Both the position numbers and the translations under genes were made by a program. Shown here one piece after another: positions 28,799 through 36,821 of a stretch of 64,000 nt of DNA (position 1 is its first letter; each line of letters starts with the position of its first letter). The notes below the pieces were generated by a model. The model did not search any database and had not been told where the DNA came from. It saw only the letters and a list, made by a program, of their open reading frames with translations. This DNA comes from Rhodanobacter sp. GTDB taxonomy: Bacteria; Pseudomonadota; Gammaproteobacteria; Xanthomonadales; Rhodanobacteraceae. The DNA lies in contig AP031382.1 of the NCBI GenBank assembly GCA_040371205.1, positions 2,539,562-2,603,561 of the forward strand, in the 5' to 3' direction.

Positions 28799-30937
28799 TC
28801 ATGGCTTCGGTTCGGCCGTCCATTGCTTCAGCCAGGCGTTCACCGTGTCGTGCCACAGCACGCTGTTGTGCGGCTTGAGCACGAAGTGGTTCTCGTCCGG
28901 GAAGGTGAGGAACTCGCTGGGGATGCCGCGGCGCTGCAGTGCCGTGAACGCACCGAGGCCCTGGGTGATCGGGATGCGGAAGTCGTGGTCCGAATGCACC
29001 ACCAGCATCGGCACCCGCCAGTCCTTGACGTGGTCGAGCGGATTGAACTTCTCGTAGTCGGCCGGCACCTCGAACTGCGGGCCGCCGTTCTCGTGTTCCT
29101 CGAACCACAGCTCGTCGGTGCCGTAGTACATCATGCGCATGTCGAACACGCCGTCGTGGTCGACGAAACACTTCCACGGCTTGTTCCACACGCCGGCGAT
29201 CCAGTAGGTCATGTAGCCGCCGTAGCTGGCGCCTAGCGCGCAGGCACGGTTGCCGTCGAGGAAGCTGTACTTGTCCAGCGCGGCCTGCCAGCCGAGCTTG
29301 AGGTCCTGCAGCGGCTTGCCGCCCCAGTCGCCCGAGATGGAATCGGTGAACGCCTGGCCGTAGCCGGTGGAACCGTGGAAGTTGATGGTGACCACGGCAA
29401 AGCCCTGCCCGGCGTAGGTCTGCGGGTTCCAGCGGTAGCTCCAGCCGTTGGTCATGGCGCCCTGCGGGCCGCCGTGGATGATGAAGGCCACCGGGTACTT
29501 CCTGCCGGACTGGTAGTCCGCGGGCTTCACCACGTAGCCCTGCACGGTTTCGTTGTTCCAGCCCTTGAAGGTGAAGAACTCGAAGTCGCCCTCGTGCGCG
29601 TTGGCAAGCATCGCGGCGTTGTAGTGAGTGACCTGCCGGAGATCCTTGCCGTCGGCATCCACGGTGTAGAGATCGTCGGGGTGCTTGAGATCGCTGCGCG
29701 CCAGCAGGATGCGCGAGCCGGCCAGCGAATAGCCGTCCACTTCGCCATGGCCCACCACCTGCTGCACCTTGCCGCTCGCCGCATCCACGGCGAACAGCGG
29801 ATGCTGGCCTTCGTCGTCGGCGGTGACGTAGAGCGTCTTGCCGTCGGCGGAAATGCCCATGCTGCCGGGCGAGCGGTCCCAGTGCGGGTCGACCTCGCGC
29901 TTGGCGCCAGTGGCCAGGTCCAGCGCCATGATGCCGAAGCGGTCCGACTCGAAGGCCGGCGTCTTCTGCGCCAGGTAATACAGCGTGCGGCCATCCGGCG
30001 AAGGCACCGGCCAGCCGTCCCACGCCTTGTTCGCGGCGGTGAGGTTCACCGGCGCGGAGGAACCGTCGGCCGGCACCTTGTAGATGTCGAAGTTGGTGGA
30101 CCACGGCTCGCTGTCGCCGGCGATGCGCACGTCGAAGTACACGGTCTTGCCGTCGGGCGAGAACGCGAACTCGCTGTCGTCGCCGAAGGGTTTGCTGGGG
30201 ATGTCGCCGTCGATGCCGCGCGAAAGCAGGATCGGCTCCGCCGGCAATTGGCCGTTCACCTCGAAGCGGCCGAGGAAGAGCTGGTTGCGCGTGCCGTCGG
30301 CCCAGGTGTCCCAGTGCCGCACGAACAGCTTCTTGTAGATCGTGCCGGTGGCCTTGTCCGCGGCGCGCTGGTCCTGCTTCGCCTTGGTGCACGCCAGCGT
30401 GCCGCAATCGGTGAACACTGCGTAGGAGAGCAGCACGCTCTTGCCGTCCGGCGCGAGCTTGTAGTCCTGGATGTCCAGCACGCCATGGCTCACCTGCACC
30501 GGCGCCTTGTGGCCGGCGAGGTCCAACCCGTCCTTGCCTGTGGCGAAATCCACTCGCCACAGCTGCGCCACGTCCTTGGCAGGCGCCACGTAGTACAGAC
30601 TCTTGCCGTCCGCCGACCAGCGCGGCGAGGAAGCGCCCTTCGCCACCACCGTCACCGGCCGGCCATCGCGCGACAGGTCCAGCACCGCGATCGCGTTGAC
30701 GCCCTTGTTCGCCGCGTAATCCGTGCTGCGCACGCTGAAGGCCGCGTAGCGCCCGTCCGCCGAAAGCTGCGGATCGCTCACCCGCTGCATCATCACCAGG
30801 TCGCGCACATTGAAGGGATGCGGCGCGTGATCCACGGTCATCGCGGTATCCACCGGCGCCACGATGTCGGTATCGGCCGCCAGCGCGGGCGAGGCCGCCA
30901 GCGCAAGAAGCAAGGCGGCTGTCAGGGTGTTTTTCAT
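28799..30937 (-). CDS. S9 family serine peptidase (dipeptidyl aminopeptidase/acylaminoacyl peptidase type)
   Basis: Exported peptidase of 712 residues. The start MKNTLTAALLLALAASPALA is a clean signal peptide with SD GGGGGA; upstream in-frame codons to 31030 are not supported. The N-terminal half is a beta-propeller of WD40-like/TolB-like repeats (SADGRYAAFS, SPDGKTVYF, SADGKTLYV), and the C-terminal ~250 residues are the alpha/beta hydrolase domain. The catalytic Ser is in GASYGGYMT, the Asp in HSDHDFRIP and the His in DENHFVL. It probably trims proline-containing or small peptides in the periplasm. Confidence 0.93.
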   Translation of the reverse strand: MKNTLTAALLLALAASPALAADTDIVAPVDTAMTVDHAPHPFNVRDLVMMQRVSDPQLSADGRYAAFSVRSTDYAANKGVNAIAVLDLSRDGRPVTVVAKGASSPRWSADGKSLYYVAPAKDVAQLWRVDFATGKDGLDLAGHKAPVQVSHGVLDIQDYKLAPDGKSVLLSYAVFTDCGTLACTKAKQDQRAADKATGTIYKKLFVRHWDTWADGTRNQLFLGRFEVNGQLPAEPILLSRGIDGDIPSKPFGDDSEFAFSPDGKTVYFDVRIAGDSEPWSTNFDIYKVPADGSSAPVNLTAANKAWDGWPVPSPDGRTLYYLAQKTPAFESDRFGIMALDLATGAKREVDPHWDRSPGSMGISADGKTLYVTADDEGQHPLFAVDAASGKVQQVVGHGEVDGYSLAGSRILLARSDLKHPDDLYTVDADGKDLRQVTHYNAAMLANAHEGDFEFFTFKGWNNETVQGYVVKPADYQSGRKYPVAFIIHGGPQGAMTNGWSYRWNPQTYAGQGFAVVTINFHGSTGYGQAFTDSISGDWGGKPLQDLKLGWQAALDKYSFLDGNRACALGASYGGYMTYWIAGVWNKPWKCFVDHDGVFDMRMMYYGTDELWFEEHENGGPQFEVPADYEKFNPLDHVKDWRVPMLVVHSDHDFRIPITQGLGAFTALQRRGIPSEFLTFPDENHFVLKPHNSVLWHDTVNAWLKQWTAEPKP

Positions 30938-31153
30938 GGTTGTCCCCCAAGGTGAATGGCGAGGAGGCAAGGTAAGCAGATCGATGTCGCTAGGCAAGCG
31001 ACAAAGGGGCTTGAAAGCCCCCTGGATCAAGGCCTGCGGCCGCCAACCCGGCGCGTCGCCTTCGAGCTGGGCATCATGGAAAATGACGTCGCCCGCCTTG
31101 CGCGGAAGGCCGCCAACTGCCCGCTTGAATCAATCATCCATTGGAGCCGCATC

Positions 31154-31345
31154 GTGTCACGCCTGAACGCTGCAGCCATCCATCTGGCCATCAGCCTCGT
31201 CCTTGCCTTGACCATCGGCGCCATCCTGTACTTCCTGTGGTTCCCGCCACCGCATACGGACGAAAAGGCCTTTGCGGATTCTGCCCATCAATTCCTGGTA
31301 ACCCATCCCCGCACTCGCCATACAACAGCGCATGGCAGTCGGTGA
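31154..31345 (+). pseudogene. Truncated TfpX/TfpZ-type pilin accessory gene
   Basis: From GTG 31154 the product begins VSRLNAAAIHLAISL and runs through one hydrophobic helix to ILYFLWFPPP, the characteristic N-terminus of TfpX/TfpZ-type type IV pilin accessory membrane proteins as I recall the family. After about 33 residues the similarity stops, and an unrelated tail of about 30 residues ends at TGA 31343-31345. Full family members are roughly 200 residues, so most of the protein is missing. It lies 121 nt before the first pilin gene, consistent with an accessory gene that was lost when the locus was rearranged. Confidence 0.65.
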
Positions 31346-31421
31346 CACCCATCGCATTTCTATGCATCGGCTGGCTTATGGACGACTGTTGGGCGGAAAA
31401 CCCGCCATCGCCTCTGTCCAT

Positions 31422-31437
31422 TGGTACGAAAGATGCC
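31422..31437 (+). promoter_or_regulatory. Candidate sigma-54 promoter for the first pilin gene
   Basis: TGGTACG-N4-ATGCC: GG at 31423-31424 and GC at 31435-31436 with exactly 10 nt between, as required for RpoN sites. Transcription would begin near 31448, leaving a leader of about 19 nt that still contains the SD AGGGGG (31454-31459). Pilin genes are RpoN/PilR-controlled in pseudomonads. Confidence 0.55.
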
Positions 31438-31466
31438 TTACCCGTGCATCCACAGGGGGATACACC

Positions 31467-31910
31467 ATGTCACGCCAACACCAAGCTTCTGGCTTCACCT
31501 TGATCGAGCTGATGATCGTGGTGGCGATCATCGCCATCCTTGCAGCCATCGCGATTCCGGCCTACCAGAACTACCTGATCCGTACCCAGGTCACCGAGGG
31601 CGTGAGCCTCGCCGATGGCGCCAAGTCGGCGGTCTGGGATTTCATTTCGAACACCGGCACGTTCCCGCCCAACAACCAGAGCGCAGGCCTGCCTTCCGCT
31701 AGCTCGATCAGCGGCCAATATGTTTCTGGCGTCAACGTCACCGGTGGCAAGATCACCGTGTCCTACACCGGCCCCAAGGCCAACCAGGCCATCCACAGCC
31801 AGCAACTGGTACTGTCGCCAACTACCGGCTCAGGCAGCATCACATGGAGCTGCAGTGGCGCCGGCACCACACTGGATCCCAAGTACCTGCCTTCGGTCTG
31901 CCGCAATTAG
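31467..31910 (+). CDS. pilA: Type IV major pilin, copy 1
   Basis: A 147-residue type IVa pilin. A nine-residue leader (MSRQHQASG) is followed by the prepilin peptidase site [23 protein letters not shown], with Glu5 of the mature protein present. The hydrophobic N-terminal helix drives membrane storage and fibre assembly. The C-terminal disulfide loop is bounded by Cys in TWSC and PSVC, near the end. PilD, PilB and PilC are encoded at 48387-52502. It is nearly identical to copy 2 over the first ~40 mature residues and differs afterwards. Confidence 0.96.
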   Translation: MSRQHQASGFTLIELMIVVAIIAILAAIAIPAYQNYLIRTQVTEGVSLADGAKSAVWDFISNTGTFPPNNQSAGLPSASSISGQYVSGVNVTGGKITVSYTGPKANQAIHSQQLVLSPTTGSGSITWSCSGAGTTLDPKYLPSVCRN

Positions 31911-31937
31911 CGCTTACCACGAGCGAGCCAAACTGAC

Positions 31938-31964
31938 AAAAAGGGTCACATGGCGCCCCTTTTT
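31938..31964 (+). terminator. Terminator after the first pilin gene
   Basis: AAAAAGGG (31938-31945) pairs with CCCTTTTT (31957-31964) around an 11-nt loop, ending in a T-run 28-54 nt after the stop. It should insulate the two pilin genes from each other. The rest of the 328-nt gap (31911-32238) holds the sigma-54 site of the second pilin gene and nothing else that I recognise. Confidence 0.65.
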
Positions 31965-32099
31965 GCCCGCAACACCACAGCACTGCCGCAGCCCGAAAGC
32001 CGCCATACCGACGCATGGAACCGCAACCCGATCCGCTTTCGTGACTGCCTCCACAGTAGCGTCAGTGCAAGTTATGCGGCAATATCCCGGCGGGCGTCG

Positions 32100-32115
32100 T
32101 GGCATACAAGATGCT
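32100..32115 (+). promoter_or_regulatory. Candidate sigma-54 promoter for the second pilin gene
   Basis: TGGCATA-N4-ATGCT: GG at 32101-32102 and GC at 32113-32114 with 10 nt between, one base from the RpoN consensus in the -12 box. It would give a leader of about 110 nt before ATG 32239. The pilA copy 1 site carries the same ATGC variant of the -12 box. Confidence 0.65.
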
Positions 32116-32238
32116 TCGCTTCCGCCAGCTTCCTGGTCGTTCCTGACCATGTTGTTATGGGGTTCGATCCCGCCTAGGGGGTATCGGGGCCGGAACCCAG
32201 GGGGCCACAACAGCTAGCTAGCCAACAGAGGAACCACC

Positions 32239-32682
32239 ATGAAGAGCATGCAGAAGGGCTTCACCCTGATCGAACTGATGATCGTGGTTGCGATCATCGC
32301 GATCCTCGCCGCGATCGCCATCCCGGCCTACCAGAACTACCTGATCCGCACGCAGGTGTCCGAGGGCGCGGTGCTGGCAGACGGCGCCAAAACCGCCATC
32401 TCCGAATTCTATTCCAACTCCGGCCACTTCCCGGGCGGCAATCAGTCGGCTGGCCTTGCTATGGCTGGATCCATCACCGGCAAGTACGTCTCTCAGGTTG
32501 ATGCAGGCGCTACGCCGGGCCAAATCCAGGTCACGTACAGCGATACTTCGCCGCGACAGGCAAACTCGGCTATTAATGGCAACATCCTGATCTTGTCGGC
32601 AATCACCAGCAGCGGTTCGATTGCGTGGACCTGCAAGTCCACCACCATCAATCCGAAGTACCTACCTACCACCTGCCGCTAA
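32239..32682 (+). CDS. pilA: Type IV major pilin, copy 2
   Basis: A 147-residue type IVa pilin with a short leader (MKSMQKG) cut before [22 protein letters not shown]. The mature helix is the same as in copy 1 ([11 protein letters not shown]), but the globular domain differs ([21 protein letters not shown]). A Cys pair (TWTC/TWSC-like WTC and TTC near the C-terminus) closes the disulfide loop. A good SD (GAGGAACC) precedes the ATG. Each pilin gene has its own promoter, so both may be expressed and could be alternative or mixed subunits. Ser/Thr-rich surface segments could be glycan sites. Confidence 0.96.
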   Translation: MKSMQKGFTLIELMIVVAIIAILAAIAIPAYQNYLIRTQVSEGAVLADGAKTAISEFYSNSGHFPGGNQSAGLAMAGSITGKYVSQVDAGATPGQIQVTYSDTSPRQANSAINGNILILSAITSSGSIAWTCKSTTINPKYLPTTCR

Positions 32683-32701
32683 TATTCGCACCGGTACTTC
32701 A

Positions 32702-32728
32702 AGAAGGGCCGCCCTGCGCGGCCCTTCT
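32702..32728 (+). terminator. Strong hairpin after the second pilin gene
   Basis: An 11-bp perfect stem (32702-32712 with 32718-32728) with a 5-nt loop lies 20 nt after the pilA copy 2 stop. Only a weak T-rich tail follows (CTGCTTT), so partial read-through into the next gene is possible, typical of an attenuated pilin operon. Confidence 0.65.
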
Positions 32729-32739
32729 GCTTTCCAGGG

Positions 32740-34773
32740 ATGCTCGTGCCTACAGGCTTTTCGATCAAAGGCTGGATCACGCTCGCGATGCTGGGCGCGC
32801 TGGTGCTGGTGATTTATATCCCTGGCCTGCATGGCGGCTTTTTGTTCGACGACTATGGCAACCTCCCTGCCCTGGGCGAGAGCGGACCGATAGTCCATTG
32901 GGCCACCTTCTGGCGCTACATCACCTCCGGCTATGCCGATCCCACCGGCCGGCCGCTGACGATGCTGACTTTTCTGCTGGATGCTCGCGACTGGCCCGCG
33001 CTCCCCTATCCGTTCAAACGCGATAACCTGATCCTTCACCTGTTTAACGGACTGCTGTTGGCGCAGCTACTCCTGCAGCTCGGACGAATGGCAGTGCGCG
33101 ACGGCGACCCGAAGCGTATCGAGGCCGCCGCCATCCTCGGCACCGCCTTCTGGCTACTGCATCCGCTGTTCGTGTCCACCACGCTGTACATCGTGCAGCG
33201 CGAGGCGATGCTACCCGTCAGCTTTATTCTGCTGGGACTACTGCTTTGGCTGCGTGGTCGCGAAATGCTGCAACGCAACCGCAACCTGGCAGGAGTGCTC
33301 TGGATGACGCTGGGCCTGGGTGGCTGCACCCTGCTTGGCGTACTTAGCAAGGCCAACGGCATTCTACTGCCCGCCTTGGCGCTGGTACTCGAATACGTCT
33401 TGCTGCGCACAACCACCAACCCTCCCCCACAAAGCCGCACCTACCGGCACACCATGCTGCTGCTCGCATGGTTGCCAACCGCGATCATTGCCAGTTATTT
33501 GCTGGACCAGGGTTTCAATGGCCTTGTCCATGGAATTTCGGTATTGCGTCCGTGGACGCTGGGCCAGCGCCTGTTGACCGAGCCGCGCGTGCTGATGGAC
33601 TACCTCGGCCTGCTCTGGCTGCCACGCCCGTTCACGCCTGGTTTGTTCAACGACCAGGTACAGGTATCGACATCGCTCTTGTCTCCTATCACCACGCTCC
33701 CAGCATTGTTTGCCGTAGCGGGTCTGATCGCCGCAGCCTGGCATTGGCGTCGCCAACATCCCGCACTGGCCGCCGCCGTGCTGTTCTATTTTGTCGGGCA
33801 GTCGCTGGAATCCAGTACGGTGGCGCTGGAGCTGTATTTCGAACATCGCAACTATCTGCCGGCGCTATTGATGTTCTGGCCAATAGCGTTGTGGCTATGC
33901 GGCGCGCAACAATCATCGATGCCCAGCAACAACTCCATTCGATCTCCCAGCAACTGGAGCAAGGCAAAAACCGTGCTGGCTGTCCTGCTCGTGCTCGGGC
34001 TCGCACTGATGACACAGGCGCGATCGACATTGTGGGGCAACACCCGCGATCAGGCCTTGCTGTGGGCCAAGCTCAATCCCGACTCCCCGCGTGCGCAGGC
34101 CAACGCCGCACAGCTGGAGATGAGTGCGGGGTATCCCAAGCTTGCCATCGCGCGTCTGGCCCCCCTTCTGGCGAACTCTCCGGATCAGGCGCAACTGGCC
34201 TTGAACCTGCTCGCCGCTGAATGCCAGCTTGGCCATGCGGATACCGCGGCATTGGCCGCCGCCAACACCTCACTGGCCACCATGCGCGACCCCGGCTCCT
34301 TGCTGACGAGCTGGTTTACACGCGTCATCGAGCAGGCGCCACACCCGGCCTGTCCGGAACTCAATACAGCCAATATCGCCGCCATGCTGGATGCAGTAGG
34401 GTCGAATCCCTTCCTCAAGGGGAATGCCGGGCGCCAGCAGGATCTCTACTACCTGAAAGGCCGCCTCGCTCTGGTGCAAGGCAAGGCAGGGGCGGCATTG
34501 GACGACTTCAACCATGCACTGGATCTTCAGGTGCGCCCGGCGTTGGCGCTCGAGCAAGCCGCCTTGCTCGGCTCCGCCGGATTCCCGCGAGAAGGGCTGA
34601 CCCATCTCGACCATTACGATGCCGTGGCCTTGCAGGTCAGCGTACCCGCTTTCGGCATGCCTCGACTGCACGCATGGATACTGCGGCACCAGCGATACTG
34701 GCCCAAGGAACTGGCACGCCTGCGCGCTACACTTCGCAGCGACGCAGCCTTGCAGACATCCGATACTCCATGA
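32740..34773 (+). CDS. GT-C-fold membrane glycosyltransferase with C-terminal TPR-like region, paralogue 1
   Basis: A 677-residue protein with about ten membrane helices in the first ~430 residues, then a soluble helical TPR-like domain. The first periplasmic loop carries GGFLFDDYGNL, matching the Asp-Asp position used by GT-C enzymes and seen in TMTC/DUF1736-type proteins. Other motifs shared with its neighbour are TTLYIVQREAM, LGVLSKANGILLP and ALELYFEHRNYLPA. GT-C proteins transfer lipid-linked sugars outside the membrane. Its place directly after pilin makes it a candidate pilin O-glycosyltransferase or polymer ligase; that role is inference. Confidence 0.75.
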   Translation: MLVPTGFSIKGWITLAMLGALVLVIYIPGLHGGFLFDDYGNLPALGESGPIVHWATFWRYITSGYADPTGRPLTMLTFLLDARDWPALPYPFKRDNLILHLFNGLLLAQLLLQLGRMAVRDGDPKRIEAAAILGTAFWLLHPLFVSTTLYIVQREAMLPVSFILLGLLLWLRGREMLQRNRNLAGVLWMTLGLGGCTLLGVLSKANGILLPALALVLEYVLLRTTTNPPPQSRTYRHTMLLLAWLPTAIIASYLLDQGFNGLVHGISVLRPWTLGQRLLTEPRVLMDYLGLLWLPRPFTPGLFNDQVQVSTSLLSPITTLPALFAVAGLIAAAWHWRRQHPALAAAVLFYFVGQSLESSTVALELYFEHRNYLPALLMFWPIALWLCGAQQSSMPSNNSIRSPSNWSKAKTVLAVLLVLGLALMTQARSTLWGNTRDQALLWAKLNPDSPRAQANAAQLEMSAGYPKLAIARLAPLLANSPDQAQLALNLLAAECQLGHADTAALAAANTSLATMRDPGSLLTSWFTRVIEQAPHPACPELNTANIAAMLDAVGSNPFLKGNAGRQQDLYYLKGRLALVQGKAGAALDDFNHALDLQVRPALALEQAALLGSAGFPREGLTHLDHYDAVALQVSVPAFGMPRLHAWILRHQRYWPKELARLRATLRSDAALQTSDTP

Positions 34774-36752
34774 GCCAATCCACCACGACCGGTTCAGCGA
34801 CACCGCGATCACGCTCCGGCATCTGGTGGTTGCTCGCCGCCCTCGCGTTGACCCTCGCCGTGTACTGGCCGGGCCTGTCAGGCGGCTGGCTGTTCGACGA
34901 CTACCCGAACATCGTCGACAACCACGGCGTGCAGCCGCACGACGCCAGCATGCCATCACTGTTTGAGGCAGCCCTCTCCTCGCCGTCCAGCGAGTTCAAG
35001 CGCCCGCTGTCATCGTTGAGTTTCGCCGCCAACTACCTAGCCGGCGGACTGGATCCATTCGGCTGGAAGCTGACTAACGTCTTCATTCATCTGCTGAACG
35101 GCGTCTTGGTGTTCCTGCTTGCGCGGATGCTGCTGTCCGTGTCCCGCACTTCGCTTCCCGCAGCAGGGAGGAAGGAAGCGCGAACGGACACCCTCGCCGC
35201 ACTGATCGCCGGCGGCTGGATGCTGCTGCCCATCAACCTCACTGCCGTGTTGTACGTGGTGCAGCGCATGGAGAGCCTGGCGAACCTGTTCGTGCTGCTG
35301 GGTCTGATCGGTTACGTCGCCGGACGCAGACGCATGCTGGGCGACGCGACCAACCAGCCGCTGGACGGCGAGCCAGGGGCAAATTGGCGCGCCTTTTTCG
35401 TGTGCGCTGCCAGCATCGTTCTCGCCACCGCAACTGGCGTCCTTGCCAAGGAAACGGCAGTGATGCTGCCGCTCTATGCGTTTCTGATCGAATGGGCGCT
35501 GTTCGGCTTTTCCTCGCATGACGGACGGCGCGACTGGCGCGTACTCACGCTATTCGGCTTGGTTCTGGCACTGCCGCTGATCGTCGGCATGACTTGGCTG
35601 ATCCCGCAGGTCGTTACCCGCGGCGATTGGTCGACCCGCGACTTCTCGCTCGGCACGCGCCTGCTTAGCGAGGCGCGCATCGTTCTGGACTATGTGATCT
35701 GGACGCTGTGGCCTACACCGGACGCGCTGTCGTTCTACCACGACAACTTCGTCGTCTCGACTGGGCTAATTTCCCCTTGGACGACGCTTGCATGCATCAT
35801 CTTGCTAGTCGGGCTTGTGGTGCTTGCAGTGTGGCTGCGTCCGCGCCAACCGCTGGTCGCACTTGGCATCGCCTTGTTCCTAGGCTGTCAGCTGCTCACT
35901 GGCACCATCCTGCCCCTGGAGCTGGTTTACGAACATCGCAATTACTTCGCTAGCTTCGGCCTGCTGCTGGCTGTAATGCCATTGCTTGCCGTTCCTATGA
36001 CACATTTCATGGCGCTGCCCCGGCGTGCGCTGCTCTGCGCCCTTCTGGTGCTATGGACCGGGGAAACTGCCATGACTGCGTCATCCTGGGGCAACCCGTT
36101 GACGCTGGCGGAGACGTTGGCTGCACGCGCCCCCGATTCTCCGCGCGCCCAGTACGAGCTGGGCCGCCTCTATGTCATCTATTCAAACTACGACCCGGCT
36201 TCACCCTTCACCAAGCTGGCCTACGCGCCACTAGAGCGGGCAGCCTCCCTGCCCGGCTCGTCGATCCTTCCCCAACAAGCGCTGATCTTTATGAATTCGC
36301 GCATGCATCTGCCCGTCAAGGATGCCTGGTGGAATAGCATGATCGCCGCGCTCAAGGCACGCCGGCCCGGCGTGCAGGACGAAAGCTCACTTGGCGCGTT
36401 AACGCAATGCGCCCGCCATGGCGAATGTGACCTGCCACCGTCGCGCATGGTTGAGGCATATCTCGCGGCTCTGTCGCACCCAAACCCAAGCGCGCGCCTG
36501 CTTGCGATGTACGGCGACTACGCATGGAACGTGCTCGGCGATCACGCGTTGGGTGAACATATGACGGCCGAGGCCGTCAAAGTGGCTCCGGGTGAGCCGG
36601 CCTACCACATCACCCTGGCACGGATGCTTGCAGTGCAGGGCAACTATTCCGGTGTGCAGCAACAGATTCTTGCACTGCGGGCACTCGACATTGGTGGCAG
36701 GTTGAATCGAAGCATTGCCGGGCTGAAAGCACTGCTCCCCGCTGCTCCATAA
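34770..36752 (+). CDS. GT-C-fold membrane glycosyltransferase with C-terminal TPR-like region, paralogue 2
   Basis: A 660-residue paralogue of the preceding protein; its ATG overlaps that gene's stop by 4 nt. It shows the same layout: membrane part with GGWLFDDYPNIVDNHG, VLYVVQRMESL, GVLAKETAVMLP and LELVYEHRNYFA, then a helical C-terminal region with possible TPRs (DSPRAQYELGRLYVIYSN). The sequences share motifs but differ widely, so they probably act on different acceptors or donors. The conserved Asp pair argues that both are active. It lies 69 nt before the ABC transporter gene. Confidence 0.75.
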   Translation: MSQSTTTGSATPRSRSGIWWLLAALALTLAVYWPGLSGGWLFDDYPNIVDNHGVQPHDASMPSLFEAALSSPSSEFKRPLSSLSFAANYLAGGLDPFGWKLTNVFIHLLNGVLVFLLARMLLSVSRTSLPAAGRKEARTDTLAALIAGGWMLLPINLTAVLYVVQRMESLANLFVLLGLIGYVAGRRRMLGDATNQPLDGEPGANWRAFFVCAASIVLATATGVLAKETAVMLPLYAFLIEWALFGFSSHDGRRDWRVLTLFGLVLALPLIVGMTWLIPQVVTRGDWSTRDFSLGTRLLSEARIVLDYVIWTLWPTPDALSFYHDNFVVSTGLISPWTTLACIILLVGLVVLAVWLRPRQPLVALGIALFLGCQLLTGTILPLELVYEHRNYFASFGLLLAVMPLLAVPMTHFMALPRRALLCALLVLWTGETAMTASSWGNPLTLAETLAARAPDSPRAQYELGRLYVIYSNYDPASPFTKLAYAPLERAASLPGSSILPQQALIFMNSRMHLPVKDAWWNSMIAALKARRPGVQDESSLGALTQCARHGECDLPPSRMVEAYLAALSHPNPSARLLAMYGDYAWNVLGDHALGEHMTAEAVKVAPGEPAYHITLARMLAVQGNYSGVQQQILALRALDIGGRLNRSIAGLKALLPAAP

Positions 36753-36821
36753 GAGTCCATCTTTGACTGGACGCCTCGGCTCCTCACCTAGCCTTTTTAC
36801 CCAACCGCATAGCCGCATCGC

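Noticed and set aside
29375-30955. A 526-codon plus-strand frame opposite the S9 peptidase
   Set aside because: The minus strand encodes a complete exported peptidase with catalytic triad and signal peptide.
31006-31021. A 6-bp GC hairpin upstream of the S9 peptidase, considered as a terminator
   Set aside because: It lacks a T-run on the plus strand and has only three T on the minus strand, where it would lie upstream of the peptidase gene.
31911-32238. The long gap between the two pilin genes considered as a hidden small gene
   Set aside because: The open frames there have no SD, no family similarity and overlap the terminator and sigma-54 site.
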